From Avena insularis (Eukaryota; Streptophyta; Magnoliopsida; Poales; Poaceae): a stretch of DNA of 64,000 bases. The notes beneath the pieces were generated by a model. It made no database searches. It saw only the letters and a program-made list of their open reading frames with translations, and had not been told where the DNA came from. A program made the translations under genes and the position numbers. Positions 10,870 through 22,266 of this stretch are shown here, in pieces (positions within the stretch are counted from its first letter, which is position 1; every line of letters begins with the position of its first letter). The DNA is taken from positions 868,001-932,000 of the forward strand of contig JAJUPC010000037.1 in assembly GCA_023614405.1 (NCBI GenBank). The letters run 5' to 3'.

Positions 10870-13265
10870 TGAAAGGGCATGTATGCCCCCATGTGTGGTT
10901 TTGGTAATTAATGACAATCCCTATGGACTAATGTGTAAATTGAGTTTCACTTGTAGGTTTGTCCATTGGCATCGCTTGTACCATGTGTTGGTTTCAAGGA
11001 TGAAAAAGAAGAAGCATCGTCCAAGGGCTTTGTGCCTATTGGAACTAAGTAGAAGAAGAAGAAGGTATCAAGTATGTCTTGAAGAAGAAGAATAAGATGG
11101 AGTTCCTCATGGCTATCTTCAAGACATCATCAAGAATTGAATTGCAATCTCAAGATGCGTCATCTCTAGAATATCTCATGCTTGAAGCTTGCCAACCTTA
11201 GCAATCATGGAATGATGAAGACAAGTTCGAAGAAGAGGCTTCCCCATGGAGTATGGGGAGCATTTCTCAAGACTTCATCAAGCAAGTGCAATCAAGAAAG
11301 GTGTTCCGTCTTGAAGGTGACAAGATCATCTACATCAAGCTCAACTGGGATTCTCAAGGAAAAGGTATGATCTTGATAGGGTTTCTATTTTACCGGTCTC
11401 TTATAGTGTTGGGAGACCAGGTTTAGGATAGATAGCCATACTATCAAGAGAGGCTCTCCAGTGAGTAGCTCGATCGTATCTTTCAGAGAGAGATCAAACC
11501 TTTGCATACATAGCATCATATTTCTTGGTTTTTGTTTGGTTCTTGTCCATGTGAGGATCTATAGCTTGTGGTTATCTTCATAACAAGCTCTAGTTCATCA
11601 AAAACGGATTTCCCTTGCATATCTTATTGTGTTTTTGATCTTACGGGTTTTCCGGCTCCACACCTTGGGAGATATCTCACTTATATATTCATGATATTTT
11701 CTTCTTGGTGATACCAATATTTCACCTTTTGTTGGATTCTACTCTTTATTATCTTTCCAACAAAATTGGTTTAATCCCAATTGGAGTTTCCAAGCTCAAC
11801 TTCTTGCGTTTTGGGTTCTGGAGGTTTTACCGGTTCGTCGCTTCTGAGAGGTCATACCTTTGTCCATTGTATTTTTATACTCCCTTGTTGTACTATGATG
11901 TTTCTTTGCATAATATTGTAGATATTTTTGTTCTCTTCAAAATGAGCCCAAGATCATTGAAATCGGAGTCCGGAGTCAAAAGTTATTGAAGTTTTTGTGC
12001 AATGATGTCCAACGTTTTTGCTTGAGCGGTAGTACTGACCCAAGTTCCGGCCAAAGTTCCGTTAAATCTCGTTTTTGTTCTGTACCTTGTGTTTCTATTT
12101 ACCGGTAGTACCGGTGGGGCACCGGTAGTTCCGGTGGGGCGCAAATCTGACCCAAACAGGCAGATTTCTCTTGCCCTATTTAAGGTCCCCCTCTTCCCCA
12201 AAGTTTCCCCATGTTTTGAGGTCATTTTTGCTAGCTCTTCCACTCTCTCTCCTTCATTGTTGACCTTCAAGAGCTTGCCCTCTCCCCTTCCCCCTCCTAT
12301 GATTCTTGCATCTTTTTGAGGGATTTGAGAGAGGAGATCTAGATCTACAACCCCCACCAAACCAAATCCCTTCATTGTGAAGGAATCCTTGGGATCTAGA
12401 TCTTGGAGAGTTTTGTGTTCTCCTATTGTGTTCTTCCTCACTTATTCCCCCAATAGCTCTTGTAGCTTTGGTGGAATTTGAGAGTGAAGGACTTGCCTCT
12501 TGCATTTGGTGCATAAGTTTGAGTTTTCCTCGGTGATTCGCCGAGTTCAAGCCCTTGGGCTTTTTTTATTGGGTTCTTGGAACCCTAGACGGTTGTGTGG
12601 TTGGATTGTTGACCTTTTGTGGTCTTGTAGCCTTTTGCAGCCTTGTTGCCTTTTGTGGCTTTGTATCCTTTGTGGCATTATTGTTGGGAGCCTAAAATTG
12701 AGTTGTGGAGATTGTCCCAACCTTGTACGAGTTCGGTGACTGCCCTCAAGTATCCCATAGTGGAACGTGAGTAGGACTTTGTGGCAAGCTCACAGGAGAA
12801 TAGGGTGAGCCTTTTGTGGCGTCGGTAGGTTGCGTGCCTTCGCATCTTGGGGTGAGGCCTTGTGTGGCGTTGGGTGTGCATCGAGCCACCACACCTCGAG
12901 GTGAGCCACTTGTGGCGTTCCAAGTGCGCCCCAACACTTCTCCAACAGAGACGTAGCTTCTTTGGAAGTGAACTTCGGGAAACAAATCATCGTCTCTGCA
13001 TCCATCGGTTATCTCTCAACTGAGCTCTTTACTTATGCAATTTACATTGTGATAGCCATCATGCTTGAAGTATTATATCTTGCTATCACCTTGTTGTTTA
13101 TCTTGCTTAGCATATGTTGTTGGTGCACTTAGTGAACCTAGTGATATAGGTTTTGGCTTGATAAATTAAACGTTAAGTTTTATTGCGCATTTATTAGAGC
13201 CTAAACCGTAATAATTTTAAAACGCCTATTGACCCCCCCTCTAGGCGACGTCCATTTCCCATTCA
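10870..13265 (+). mobile_element. Solo-LTR-like insertion in the Tat LTR
   Basis: The 2.4-kb insert interrupts the Tat LTR. Its ends read TGAAAGGGC... and ...CCCATTCA, giving TG/CA termini and an imperfect inverted repeat (TGAAAGGG/TGAATGGG). The flanks CTAGT and CCAGT match at 4 of 5 bases as a target duplication. An alternative reading is the perfect 6-base direct repeat AGTAAT at 10,859-10,864 and 13,268-13,273. The right end includes CCTATTGACCCCCCCTCTAGGCGACGTCC, a tract I associate with grass copia-type LTR ends that precede a TTGGTATCAGAGC primer site (split here for reading: CCTATTGACC, CCCCCTCTAGGCGACG). No coding region is recognised. It contains repeated TGTGGCGTT-type motifs around 12,810-12,930. 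Confidence 0.6.
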
Positions 13266-13628
13266 CCAGTAATACGGCAGATCCGGAATATGGGTTACAA
13301 GGGTTTCTCCTGTGCGAGTTGAGATTGTAGACTATTGTGAGGGTGCCCTAAAGGCTTACCCTAATATAGCTTATATAGATATCCGGCCTAGGGTTTACAG
13401 GAGAGACCTATCCGGCTACAACTAAGAGTTGGTTACATAGTACATCTTGAACTACAAGTAACATAGCAAGCCTATGTCAGTAAGTCTTATGGGCCTTCCC
13501 GCAGCCAGACTAGACTCCGTATCTTCTCCCTGACTTGGCCGCCCGTGAAGCAATGCTCTAACCCGAAGTGGGCCACCCTGGTCAGTGAGGCATAGTGAGG
13601 ATACCCGGAAAGTATATCCCCAACTCCC

Positions 13629-15259
13629 TGAAGGAAATATGCCTTAAGAGGCAATAATAAAGTTGTTATTATGTATTCCTTATATATGATAGATGTTTAT
13701 TTTGCATGCTAGAATTGTATTGATCGGAAACATCAATACATGTGTGTTTAATAAACAAAAAGGGTTCCTAGTTAAGCCTCTCTTATAGACTAGCTTGTTG
13801 ATTAACAAGATGATCAAGGTTTCCTGATCATAGACATTGGATGTTGTTAATAACAAGGTCACATCATTTGTGAAATGATGTGATGAACATTCATACGAAG
13901 TATAGGATTACGATCAAGTCATTATGTTTATATTGCTATAACATCATACGAAGTAATCTTTATCCTTAGACCATGAGATCATGTTAATTGCTAACACCTG
14001 AAGAGTATCTTGATAACATCAAACATCGCACCGTAACAAGGTGACTATAAAGATGGGTTCAGTGCTACGAAGGTGTTATGTTGAGGCTCATGGATCAAGA
14101 GTGGAATTTGTCAATCCCGATGATGGATAGATATACTCTGGGCCCTCTCGGTGATATCACATTGAGATAGCTTGCAAGCAAGTGATGTGATCACTAAAAT
14201 GTTATATCACGGGAACGAGAAAAGAGTGCATGTCGGTAACGAGATCAAACTAGGTATTTGGATACCGATAATCGAATCTCCGACATGTATATATCATGAG
14301 ACAAAGGGATTACATTACAAGCATTAAAGGTTCTCACGATCACAGAAGTCATCGTTGAAAATGCAGAGTCGAGATGGATCTCCGTGTCCGCTTCGACTAT
14401 TGATCTGAGAGGAGTCTCAATCATGTCTGCATTATTCGCGAACCGTAGGGTGACACACTTAAGAGTTACCGGACACTACTTTGGAGCACATATGTTTCAG
14501 ACGAAAGAATTGCAAAGCACAGGAATTGTTTTGGTAGAAACCGGAAATTGTTTCGGGTGAAATTGCAGAAAATGGTTCTGCATGTGATATTGAAATATTG
14601 CAAGGGGTTATATGTGAATGTTTGTTAATTAAATTAATTAACAAAATTCTGAATAAATTTAATAAAAGAGTTTTATTAAATGAGAGAGCATTAAACTTGG
14701 AGAATTTTAATGCATTTGAAGTGGGGACTTTAAAAGGGAATGTGAAGAGGCATTTTAATGTGGAGGGGTTACCACCACATGAATGGGGGAGGTGAGGGGT
14801 CACCCCCCCATGTGCCGGCAATGGAGAGGAGGGGAACCCCCTCCTCCTCCTTCTTCCTCACACCTCATTGTGAAGGATCTCTCTCCCCCTCTAAAATTAT
14901 TCCCCCATGGTCTCGGATTAGCGAGATACATGTTCCCGGTGGAATTTCATCTGGAAGGAGTTACTGCTTCCGCTGGATCGCTGGAGCGAGGAGGTGGAGG
15001 TTGTCCGGTGGCTTGAACGTGTGTGCGAGTACGGATGCGCTGCTGAGTTGCGGCGCTCGGACTTTCTCACGATCTTGAGATCGGCAAGTGTACGACTACA
15101 TCAACCACGAGTTCCTACTCGTTAACAAAACTCGTTGTCTTCGAGGGTAAGTTCTCGTTGGATGTATGTCCACCCGTTTGCTTTGTACCTAGTAGATAGA
15201 TCTTGGCGTGTAGTTCTCATCGTAGGAATGTTTTTGTTTTCTATGCTGCGGACTCAACA
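13629..15259 (+). repeat. 5' LTR of copia element
   Basis: This 1,631-bp LTR is highly similar to 20,330-21,984 over its whole length. Compared with the 3' LTR it lacks about 20 bases near 14,845, including the TATAAAAGG box present in the 3' copy at 21,553. The gap lies within CTCCTCCT repeats, which suggests a slippage or short-repeat deletion. The copy that should drive transcription has therefore probably lost its TATA box. Confidence 0.92.
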
Positions 15260-15260
15260 G

Positions 15261-15272
15261 TGGTATCAGAGC
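15261..15272 (+). promoter_or_regulatory. Primer-binding site (Met-tRNA type) of copia element
   Basis: TGGTATCAGAGC lies one base after the 5' LTR. This is the usual initiator-Met tRNA-complementary site of plant copia elements. Confidence 0.92.
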
Positions 15273-16321
15273 CTGATCTATGAGTAGGTGCTTTGCACGG
15301 GTAGTACACATATGTTTGTATGTGGGCGATGATGATCATGTTATTGCATCTTCTATGTATTTTGGATATTGGTGGCGTAGTGGGATGAAGCGGTCCGGAC
15401 CAACCTTACATGTCATCGTACATTAGACCAGTTCCACGACTGACATGCAACTTGTTTTGCATAAGTGGCTGGCGGGTGTCTGTCTCTCCTACTATAGTCA
15501 ATATCTGATTTACAACGAGTTGCTAATAACTTGGTTATCCTCATTGTGGTTCATGTTCGTAGGTGAGAACGGTTCTATCTCCGAAAGCCCTAAGCCACGT
15601 AAAACTTGCAATTGAAAAATTAGAGGCGTCTAGTTTAGATCGTTGCTGGGCTGGTGTATTGATATGGTATTGTTGTAAGTAGATGTATGATATATACTCT
15701 TACAACACATTCAACGTGTAAGTTCCATAGACCTTGGCCTTACACACACAAAGGAATGATAGAGATCATACCACGATGCAAATGATAGAGATCAAATGCA
15801 TGGACCATATCATCTCACTTTACACATTAGATGTTAGCATCTTATACTGCTAGTTTGGCGCTTTTGGTAGCATTGTAAGATGATCCCTCATTTAGATATC
15901 AAGATAAAATGTGTTCTTCCTTGAGTATGCACCGTTCTATGGATCGTGTTTCGAGACATCACGTGATGATCGGGTGTACTCTACTCTACGCTTTCATACA
16001 ATAGGTGTAAGACAGTTTTACACACGCGAGTACTAAGGTTCTTAATTGGCGAGCCTAGCATGTACAGACATAGCCTCGGAACATGGACCGAAAGGTTAAG
16101 CATGAGTCATATAGTTGATATGATGCCCATATAGATGCTCGCCTTTGAAGCTACACCGACTCACGTGATGATCGGACTTGGTGTAGTGGATTTGGTTCAT
16201 GTAATCACCAAAAGGACACGAGAGATGTCGTTTTTGAGTGGGAGTTCATTAGTAATTTGGATTAGTTGAACTCAATCTATCATAAACTTAGTGTTAATAA
16301 ACTTTACAAATTATGTTGTAG
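15273..16321 (+). other. Leader of copia element, non-coding
   Basis: About 1 kb between primer site and gag with no supported ORF. A short motif is repeated twice (ACGTGATGATCGG near 15,961 and 16,164). Such leaders usually carry packaging and dimerisation signals; none can be assigned from sequence alone. Confidence 0.55.
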
Positions 16322-16759
16322 ATGGCACCACCTGCTTTTAATTTCAATGTGTTCATGGAGAAAGAGAAACTTGCTGCGAATGGTAGCAACTTCACCAACT
16401 GGGCTATGAATTTGAGGATTCTCCTCACTGCTGCACAAAAGAAATATGTGCTAGATGCGCCACTAGGCCCCCCCACCAGCTCCTGATGCCCCTGACGAGG
16501 AAAAGAATGTCTATGTGACTCGTCAGGAGGACCACAACTTATTTCATTACGGCATACTGTATGGGCTAGAGCCAGATCTTCGAAAGCGTTTCAAAAATGG
16601 CAATACCTTTGATACCATGGGAGAATTGAAAATGATTTTCGATACCCATGCTGCCGTAGAGAGTTATAATACTACTGAAAAGTTCTTTAGCTTCATGATG
16701 GAGGAGAAAATCTTTGTTAGTGAGCATGTACTCAAAATGTTTGGGTACGCGATAAGCTT
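16322..16759 (+). pseudogene. Gag N-terminal part, copia element (frameshifted)
   Basis: The ATG at 16,322 starts MAPPAFNFNVFMEKEKLAAN, a copia gag N-terminus, and continues through NFTNWAMNLRILL. A run of seven C at about 16,468 coincides with a frameshift, and the first frame then stops near 16,483. The next frame (16,515-16,775) carries YGILYGLEPDLRKRF and AAVESYNTTEKFFSF, and a second shift near 16,750 joins the long pol frame. Gag forms the particle; this copy cannot make it intact. Confidence 0.85.
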
Positions 16760-18952
16760 GTGTCCTTGGGAATAACGATTCCCATTGACTTGGGCATACA
16801 TCGTGTTCACCAATCTCTACCACCTAGCTACAAGAGCTTCGTGATGAACCATAATATGCAGGGCATGAAGAAGACTCTTCCCGAGGTTCTGTCAATGCTT
16901 AAGACTGCAGAAGTGGAGATTAGGAAAGAACATCAAGTGTTGATGATCAATAAGACCACCGTTTTCAAGAAGGACAAGAAAGGCAAGCACAAGGGAAAGA
17001 AGGGTGGCAAATCTATTGCCGTGCCTGAAAAGAAACCCCGAGCTGGCCCTAAGTCCGATACCGAGTGCTACTATTGCAAGGTGACTGGCCATTGGAAGCG
17101 CAACTGCCCCAAGTATTTGGCGGACAAGAAGTCCAGCAAGGCAAACAAAGTTATATATGATATACATGTTATTCATGTGTACTTGACTAGTACTCGCAAT
17201 AGCACCTGGGTATTTGATACGGAATTGGTTGCTAATATATGTAACTCGATTCGGAGGCTGCGGAACAAGCGACAACTAGCAAGGGATGAGGTCACAATGC
17301 GGGTCGGCAATGGATCAAGAGTTGATGTGATCGCCGTCGGAATGCTACCTCTCCATATGCCATCGGGATTTGTTATAAACCTAAATAATTGTTGTTTGGT
17401 GCCCGCACTTAGCATGAACATTGTATCCGAATCGTGTTTGATGCAAAGTGGTTATTCGTTTACATCTGAAAACAATGGTTGTTCGACTTATATGGATAAT
17501 ATCTTTTATGGTCATGCACCTATGTTGAATGGTTTATTTCTCATGGATCTCTATAGTAATATTACGCACATTAATAATGTTAATGCTAAAAGGATTAAAC
17601 TTGATGATGATATATCTGCATATATGTGGCACTGCCCTCTAGGTCATATTGGCATTAAACGCATGAAGAAACTCCATTCTGATGGACTTTTGGAATCACT
17701 TGATTTTGAATCATTCGATACATGTGAGCCATGCCTTATGGCCAAGATGACTAGAACGCCGTTTTCCAGTTCAATGGAACGGGCGACAGATTTATTGGAA
17801 ATCATACATACTGATGTGTGTGGACCAATGAGTGTGTCGGCGCGAGGTGGATATCGTTATTTTGTTACTTTCACGGATGATTTGAGTAGATACGGGTATA
17901 TCTATTTGATGAAACACAAATATGAAACTTTTGAAAAGTTCAAGGAATTTCAGAATGAAGTGGAAAATCATCATAATAGAAAGATCAAATTTCTATGGTC
18001 TGACCGTGGAGGAGAGTATCTAAGTTACGAGTTTAGCACACACATGAAAGAGTGTGGAATAGTTTCACAATTCACGCCTGCCGGAACACCACAACGTAAT
18101 GGTGTGTCGGAACGTCATAATCGTACCTTATTGGATATGGTTCGATCTATGATGTCTCTGACTGACTTGCCACTATCATTTTGGGGTTATACACTGGAAA
18201 CAGCTGCATTCAGTTTAAATCGGGCACCATCTAAATCCGTTGAAATGACACCGTATGGATTATGGTTTGCAAATAAACCTAAGCTGTCATTTCTTAAAGT
18301 TTGGGGATGCGATGTTTATGTGAAGAAACTTCAGCCGGATAAACTCGAACCCAAAGCGGAAAAATGCGTCTTCATAGGATACCCTAAGGAAACGATTGGG
18401 TATACCTTTTATCACAGATCCGAGGGCAAGGTTTTTGTTGCCAAGAATGGATCCTTTCTTGAGAAGGAGTTACTCACGAAAGGTGTGAGTAGTCGGAAGG
18501 TAGAACTCGAAGAGGTTATTGAACCTTCTCTTCATGAAATGGCGAGTAGCGCAGCACCGGAAGTTGTTTCGGAATTGACTTCACCTAATGAAGAGAGAGC
18601 TAATGATATTGATCAAGAAACTCTGAAAGAGGACACTACCGAACCTCGCAGGTCAAGCAGGACACGTGCAGCTCCTAAACTGTACGGCAATCCTGTTGTG
18701 AATTTCATGGTTGATGAAATTGATGACCCTGTGACGTATGAAGAAGCGATGATGAGCCCGGATTCCAACAAATGGCTAGAAGCCATGAAATCTGAGATGG
18801 AATCCATGTACGAGAACCAAGTTTGGACCTTGGTGGACTTACCTCACGATCGAAAGGCCGTTGAGAATAAATGGATTTTCAAAAGAAAAACTAATGCCGA
18901 TGGTAATGTGACCATCTATAAGGCTCGACTTGTCACAAAGGGGTTTCGATAA
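16760..18952 (+). pseudogene. Copia gag C-terminus, protease, integrase and RT start
   Basis: Open frame of 730 codons. Residues 103-116 form a CCHC zinc knuckle (CYYCKVTGHWKRNC) after a Lys-rich stretch. The protease site near residue 153 reads VFDTELVANIC: the Gly of the usual DTG is Glu, so the protease is probably dead. The pre-integrase zinc region follows (WHCPLGHIG, then CEPCLMAKM). Integrase has Asp near 350 (HTDVCGP), Asp near 413 (SDRGGEY) and Glu near 450 (GVSERHNR), so the DDE triad looks intact. RT begins with WLEAMKSEMESMYENQVWTL and stops at a TAA at 18,950 inside the RT finger region. The internal ATG at 16,760 is only where this frame opens, not a true start. Confidence 0.92.
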
Positions 18953-19480
18953 ATTCAAGGAGTTGACTACAATGAGACATTCTCTCCCGTAGCGATGCTT
19001 AAGTCGGTTAGGATTATGTTAGCAATTGCTGCATATTTCGATTATGAAATATGGTAGATGGATGTCAAAACTGCGTTCCTCAATGGTAATATTGAAGAAG
19101 AGTTGTATATGATACAACCTAAGGGTATTGTCAATCCTAAGGATGCTAATAAGGTATGCAAACTTCAGCGATCCATCTATGGACTGAAGCAAGCATCCCA
19201 GAGTTCGAATCTCCGCTTTGATGAGGTGATCAAAGAGTTTGGATTTGTCCAAACTTATGGAGAGGCTTGTATTTACAAGAAAGTGAGTGGGAGCAATGTG
19301 GCATTTCTGATATTATATGTGGATGACATATTATTGATTGGAAATGATATAGATCTTTTAAACAGTGTTAAAAGTTATCTAAACAGCAAATTTTCGATGA
19401 AAGACCTTGGTGAAGCGTCATATATATTAGGCATTAAAATCTATAGAGATAGATCAAGGCGCCTAATTGGGCTATCATGA
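18953..19480 (+). pseudogene. Reverse transcriptase body, copia element
   Basis: This continues RT in the same sense after the stop at 18,950. It contains GVDYNETFSPVAMLKSVR, a further stop (TAG) near 19,054 where Trp is usual, then MDVKTAFLNG and the catalytic box LILYVDDILLIGND (YVDD). It ends with MKDLGEASYILGIKI, and the frame is lost after 19,480. Copies DNA from element RNA in the intact family; not translatable here. Confidence 0.9.
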
Positions 19481-20263
19481 TACATACCTTGATAAGATAT
19501 TAAAGAAGTTTAATATGGACGGAAGTAAGAAGGGGTTCTAACCTATGTTGCAAGGCAAGACATTGAGTAAGACTCAAAGTCCGGCTACGGCGGAAGACAG
19601 AGATATGATGGATAAGATCCCCTATGCCTCGGCCATAGGCTCTATTATGTATGCCATGCTATGTACAAGACCGGATGTGGCACATGCTATTAGTTTGACT
19701 AGTAGGTACTAATCTGATCCAGGTTCAGAACACCGATAGCGGTCAGGAACATCCTCAAGTACTTGAGAAGAACTAGGGATATGTTTCTTATATACGGAGG
19801 TGAAGAAGAGCTAGTCTCTAAGTGTTATGTCAATGCTAGCTTTGACACCGATCCGGATGACTCTAAGTCTCAATCCGGATACTTATTTCTCTTGAACGGA
19901 GCAGCAGTTAGTTGGAGGAGTTCCAAACAACCTATGGTGGCTAGAGCAACGACGGAGGCGGAATATGTTGCTGCTTCAGAAGCGGCGCAGGAAGCGGTTT
20001 GGATGAAAGACTTCATTACGGAACTAGGTGTGGTTCCTAGTGCATTGGACCCAATGGTGATCTATTGTGACAACAATGGAGCCATAGCCAACGCAAAGGA
20101 ACCGAGGTCTCACAAGAATTCCAAGCATATTAAGCGCCGGTTTCACTCCATCCGCGAGCATGTCAAGGATGGAGATATAAAGATTTGTAAAATACACACA
20201 GACCTAAATGTAGTAGATCCGTTGACTAAAGCTCTCCCTAGGGCAAAACATGATCAACACTAG
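19481..20263 (+). pseudogene. RNase H of copia element
   Basis: After a frameshifted connection (19,481-19,762, with CATGCTATTAGTTTGACTAG-type matter corresponding to the RT-RNase H linker), the frame at 19,763-20,263 holds the copia RNase H. It reads KCYVNASFDTDPDDSKSQSG, with the first acidic site changed from the usual Asp-Ala to Asn-Ala, then TTEAEYVAASEAAQEAVWM (Glu), VIYCDNNGAIANAKEP (Asp) and the C-terminal NVVDPLTKALPR. It is otherwise nearly full length. Confidence 0.88.
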
Positions 20264-20318
20264 AACTCCATGGGTGTTAGATTTATCACTATGTGAACTA
20301 GATTATTTTCTCTAGTGC

Positions 20319-20329
20319 AAGTGGGATAC
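20319..20329 (+). promoter_or_regulatory. Polypurine tract of copia element
   Basis: AAGTGGGATAC abuts the 3' LTR. It primes plus-strand DNA synthesis in this family. The related fragment at 39,830 has AAGTGGGAGAC. Confidence 0.8.
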
Positions 20330-21984
20330 TGAAGGAAATATGTCCTGAGAGGCAATAATAAAGTTTTTATTATGTATTCCTTATATATGATAGATGTTTA
20401 TTTTGCATGCTAGAATTGTATTGATCGGAAACATCAATACATGTGTGTTTAATAAACAAAAAGGGTTCCTAGTTAACCCTCTCTTATAGACTAGCTTATT
20501 GATTAACAAGATGATCAAGGTTTCCTGATCATAGACATTGGATGTTGTTAATAACAAGGTCACATCATTTGTGAAATGATGTGATGAACATTCATCCGAA
20601 GTATAGCATTACGATCAAGTCATTATGTTTATATTGCTATAACATCATACGAAGTAGTCTTTATCCTTAGACCATGAGATCATGTTAATTGCTAACACCT
20701 GAAGAGTATCTTGATAACATCAAACGTCACACCGTAACAGGGTGACTATAAAGATGGGTTCAGTGCTATGAAGGTGTTATGTCGAGGCTCATGGATCAAG
20801 AGTGGAATTTGTCAATCCCGATGACGGATAGATATACTCTGGGCCCTCTCGGTGATATCACATTGAGATAGCTTGCAAGCAAGTGATGTGATCACTAGAA
20901 TGTTATATCACGGGAACGAGAAAAGAGTGCATGTCGGTAACGAGATCAAACTAGGTATTTGGATACTGATGATCGAATCTCGGACATGTATTATATCATG
21001 AGACAAAGGGATTAAATTACAAGTGTTAAAGGTTCTCACGATCACAGAAGTCATCGTTGAAAATGCAGGAGTCAGTATGGATCTCTAGGTCCCGCTTCTG
21101 ACTATTGATCTGAGAGGAGTCTCAATCATGTCCGCATTATTCGCGAACCGTAAGGTGACACACTTAAGAGTTACCGGACACCATTTTGGAGCACATATGT
21201 TTCAGATGAAAGAATTGCAAAGCACAGGAATTGTTTCGATAGAAACCGGAAATTGTTTCGGGTGAAATTGCAGAAAATGGTTCTGCATGTGATATTAAAA
21301 TATTGCAAGGGGTTATATGTGAATGTTTGTTAATTAATGTAATTAACAAAATTATGAATAAATTTAATAAAATAGTTTTATTAAATGAGAGAGCATTAAA
21401 CTTGGAGAATTTTAATGCATTTAAAGTGGGGACTTTAAAAGGGAATGTGAAGAGGCATTTTAATATGGAGGGGTTACCAACACATGAATGGGGGAGGCGA
21501 GGGGTCACCCCCCATGCGCCGGCCATGGAGAGGAGGAGCAACCCCCTCCTCCTATAAAAGGCCCCCTCCTCTTCCTTATTCCTCACACCTCCTTGTGAAG
21601 GATCTATCTCCCCCTCTAGAATTATTCCCCCATGGTCTCGGATTAGCGAGATACATGTTCTTGGTGGCATTTCGTCTGGAAGGAGTTGCTGCTTCCGTTG
21701 GATCGCTGTTGCGAGGAGGTGGAGGTTGTCCGGTGGCTTGAACGTGTGTGCGAGTACGGATGCGCTGCTGAGTTGCGGCGCTCGGACTTCCTCACGATCT
21801 TGAGACCGGCAAGTGTACGACTACATCAACCACGAGTTCCTAATCGTTAACAAAACTCGTTGTCATCGAGGGTAAGTTCTTGTTGGATGTATGTCCACCC
21901 GTTTGCTTTCTACCTAGTAGATAGATCTTGGCATGTAGTTCTCATCATAGGAAATTTTTTGTTTTCTATGCTGCGGACCCAACA
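20330..21984 (+). repeat. 3' LTR of copia element
   Basis: 1,655-bp LTR, TG...CA, nearly identical to the 5' LTR. It keeps the segment with the TATA box that the 5' LTR lacks. The divergence is a moderate number of single-base differences, so the insertion is not very recent. Its 3' end abuts the CACTA transposase fragment. Confidence 0.92.
21553..21561 (+). promoter_or_regulatory. LTR TATA box (3' LTR only)
   Basis: TATAAAAGG in a CT-rich context, where the LTR promoter is expected. It is absent at the equivalent place (about 14,845) in the 5' LTR. Confidence 0.6.
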
Positions 21985-22266
21985 CACCCATCTAACATAT
22001 GTGCTTAGCATCCCAAATATAAAAATATGGTCTTGCACTATACTTTGAGGCAGCACCCTACGATTCACCCACAACCGGCAGGGGCAATATACTTTTGAGT
22101 TGTCACAATGAGCTCTAACAAACTCCATAAATCGTAGAACACCAAGGATATGTTTAGCGCTGCCTAATGGAGCAATATCTATCCAAAATTTGCCCATCTG
22201 TTTATTATGACATACAAGGTTGGTTCTTATTAAAAGAAAAGGAGAAAACATATAGATGGAGTACAA
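21985..22266 (-). pseudogene. CACTA (En/Spm) transposase N-terminus, Transpos_assoc-like domain
   Basis: The minus-strand frame begins (downstream ATG) MGKFWIDIAPLGSAKHILGV. It continues with FMEFVRAHCDNSKVYCPCRL, VNRRVLPQSIVQDHIF and TYVRWVC. The pattern of a short M-x-x-W-I start, FMEFV, YCPC, HIF and a final YVRWV matches the transposase-associated domain that opens TNP2-type CACTA transposases. The frame is cut by the copia 3' LTR at 21,984. Nothing of the transposase catalytic domain is seen on the other side of the copia element, so only the N-terminus remains. Confidence 0.75.

Larger units (their letters stand above)
1..13624 (-). mobile_element. Ty3/gypsy Tat-lineage LTR retrotransposon, 3' end outside window
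   Basis: On the minus strand, in order from right to left, lie an LTR, a primer-binding site, gag, aspartic protease, reverse transcriptase, RNase H, a second archaeal-like RNase H and integrase. A separate ORF on the opposite strand follows beyond integrase. The extra RNase H and the downstream antisense ORF are known hallmarks of the plant Tat lineage (Retand, Grande and RIRE2 types). The 5' LTR is at 10,710-13,624; the 3' LTR would lie left of base 1. All coding parts are interrupted by stops and frameshifts, so this copy cannot make its own proteins. The right end meets the copia element at 13,629 almost directly. The exact right LTR edge (13,622-13,625) is uncertain because the last bases do not give a clean CA end. 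Confidence 0.9.
10710..13624 (-). repeat. 5' LTR of Tat element, interrupted
   Basis: On the plus strand the LTR begins TGTCGTCGGATTAATGACAAG at the primer-site edge and runs to 10,869. After the inserted element it resumes at 13,266 and runs to about 13,624 (...AAGTATATCCCCAAC). The two parts total about 0.5 kb. The order TGTC... next to the primer site and the promoter-side end at 13.6 kb fit an LTR read on the minus strand. The second LTR is outside the window, so identity cannot be measured here. Confidence 0.75.
13629..21984 (+). mobile_element. Ty1/copia LTR retrotransposon (Angela/Maximus-like)
   Basis: A complete 8.36-kb element: 5' LTR, Met-tRNA type primer site, gag, protease, integrase, RT, RNase H, polypurine tract and 3' LTR. 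The LTRs start TGAAGGAAATATG and end CTCAACA/CCCAACA. The order integrase before RT defines Ty1/copia. The LTR start and the CAAGTGGGA polypurine tract resemble the abundant Triticeae Angela/BARE/Maximus group, but the exact family was not checked. Flanking bases are CTCCC (left) and CACCC (right), 4 of 5 matching. Reading frames are broken by a frameshift in gag, stops in RT and a frameshift before RNase H. Confidence 0.92.
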
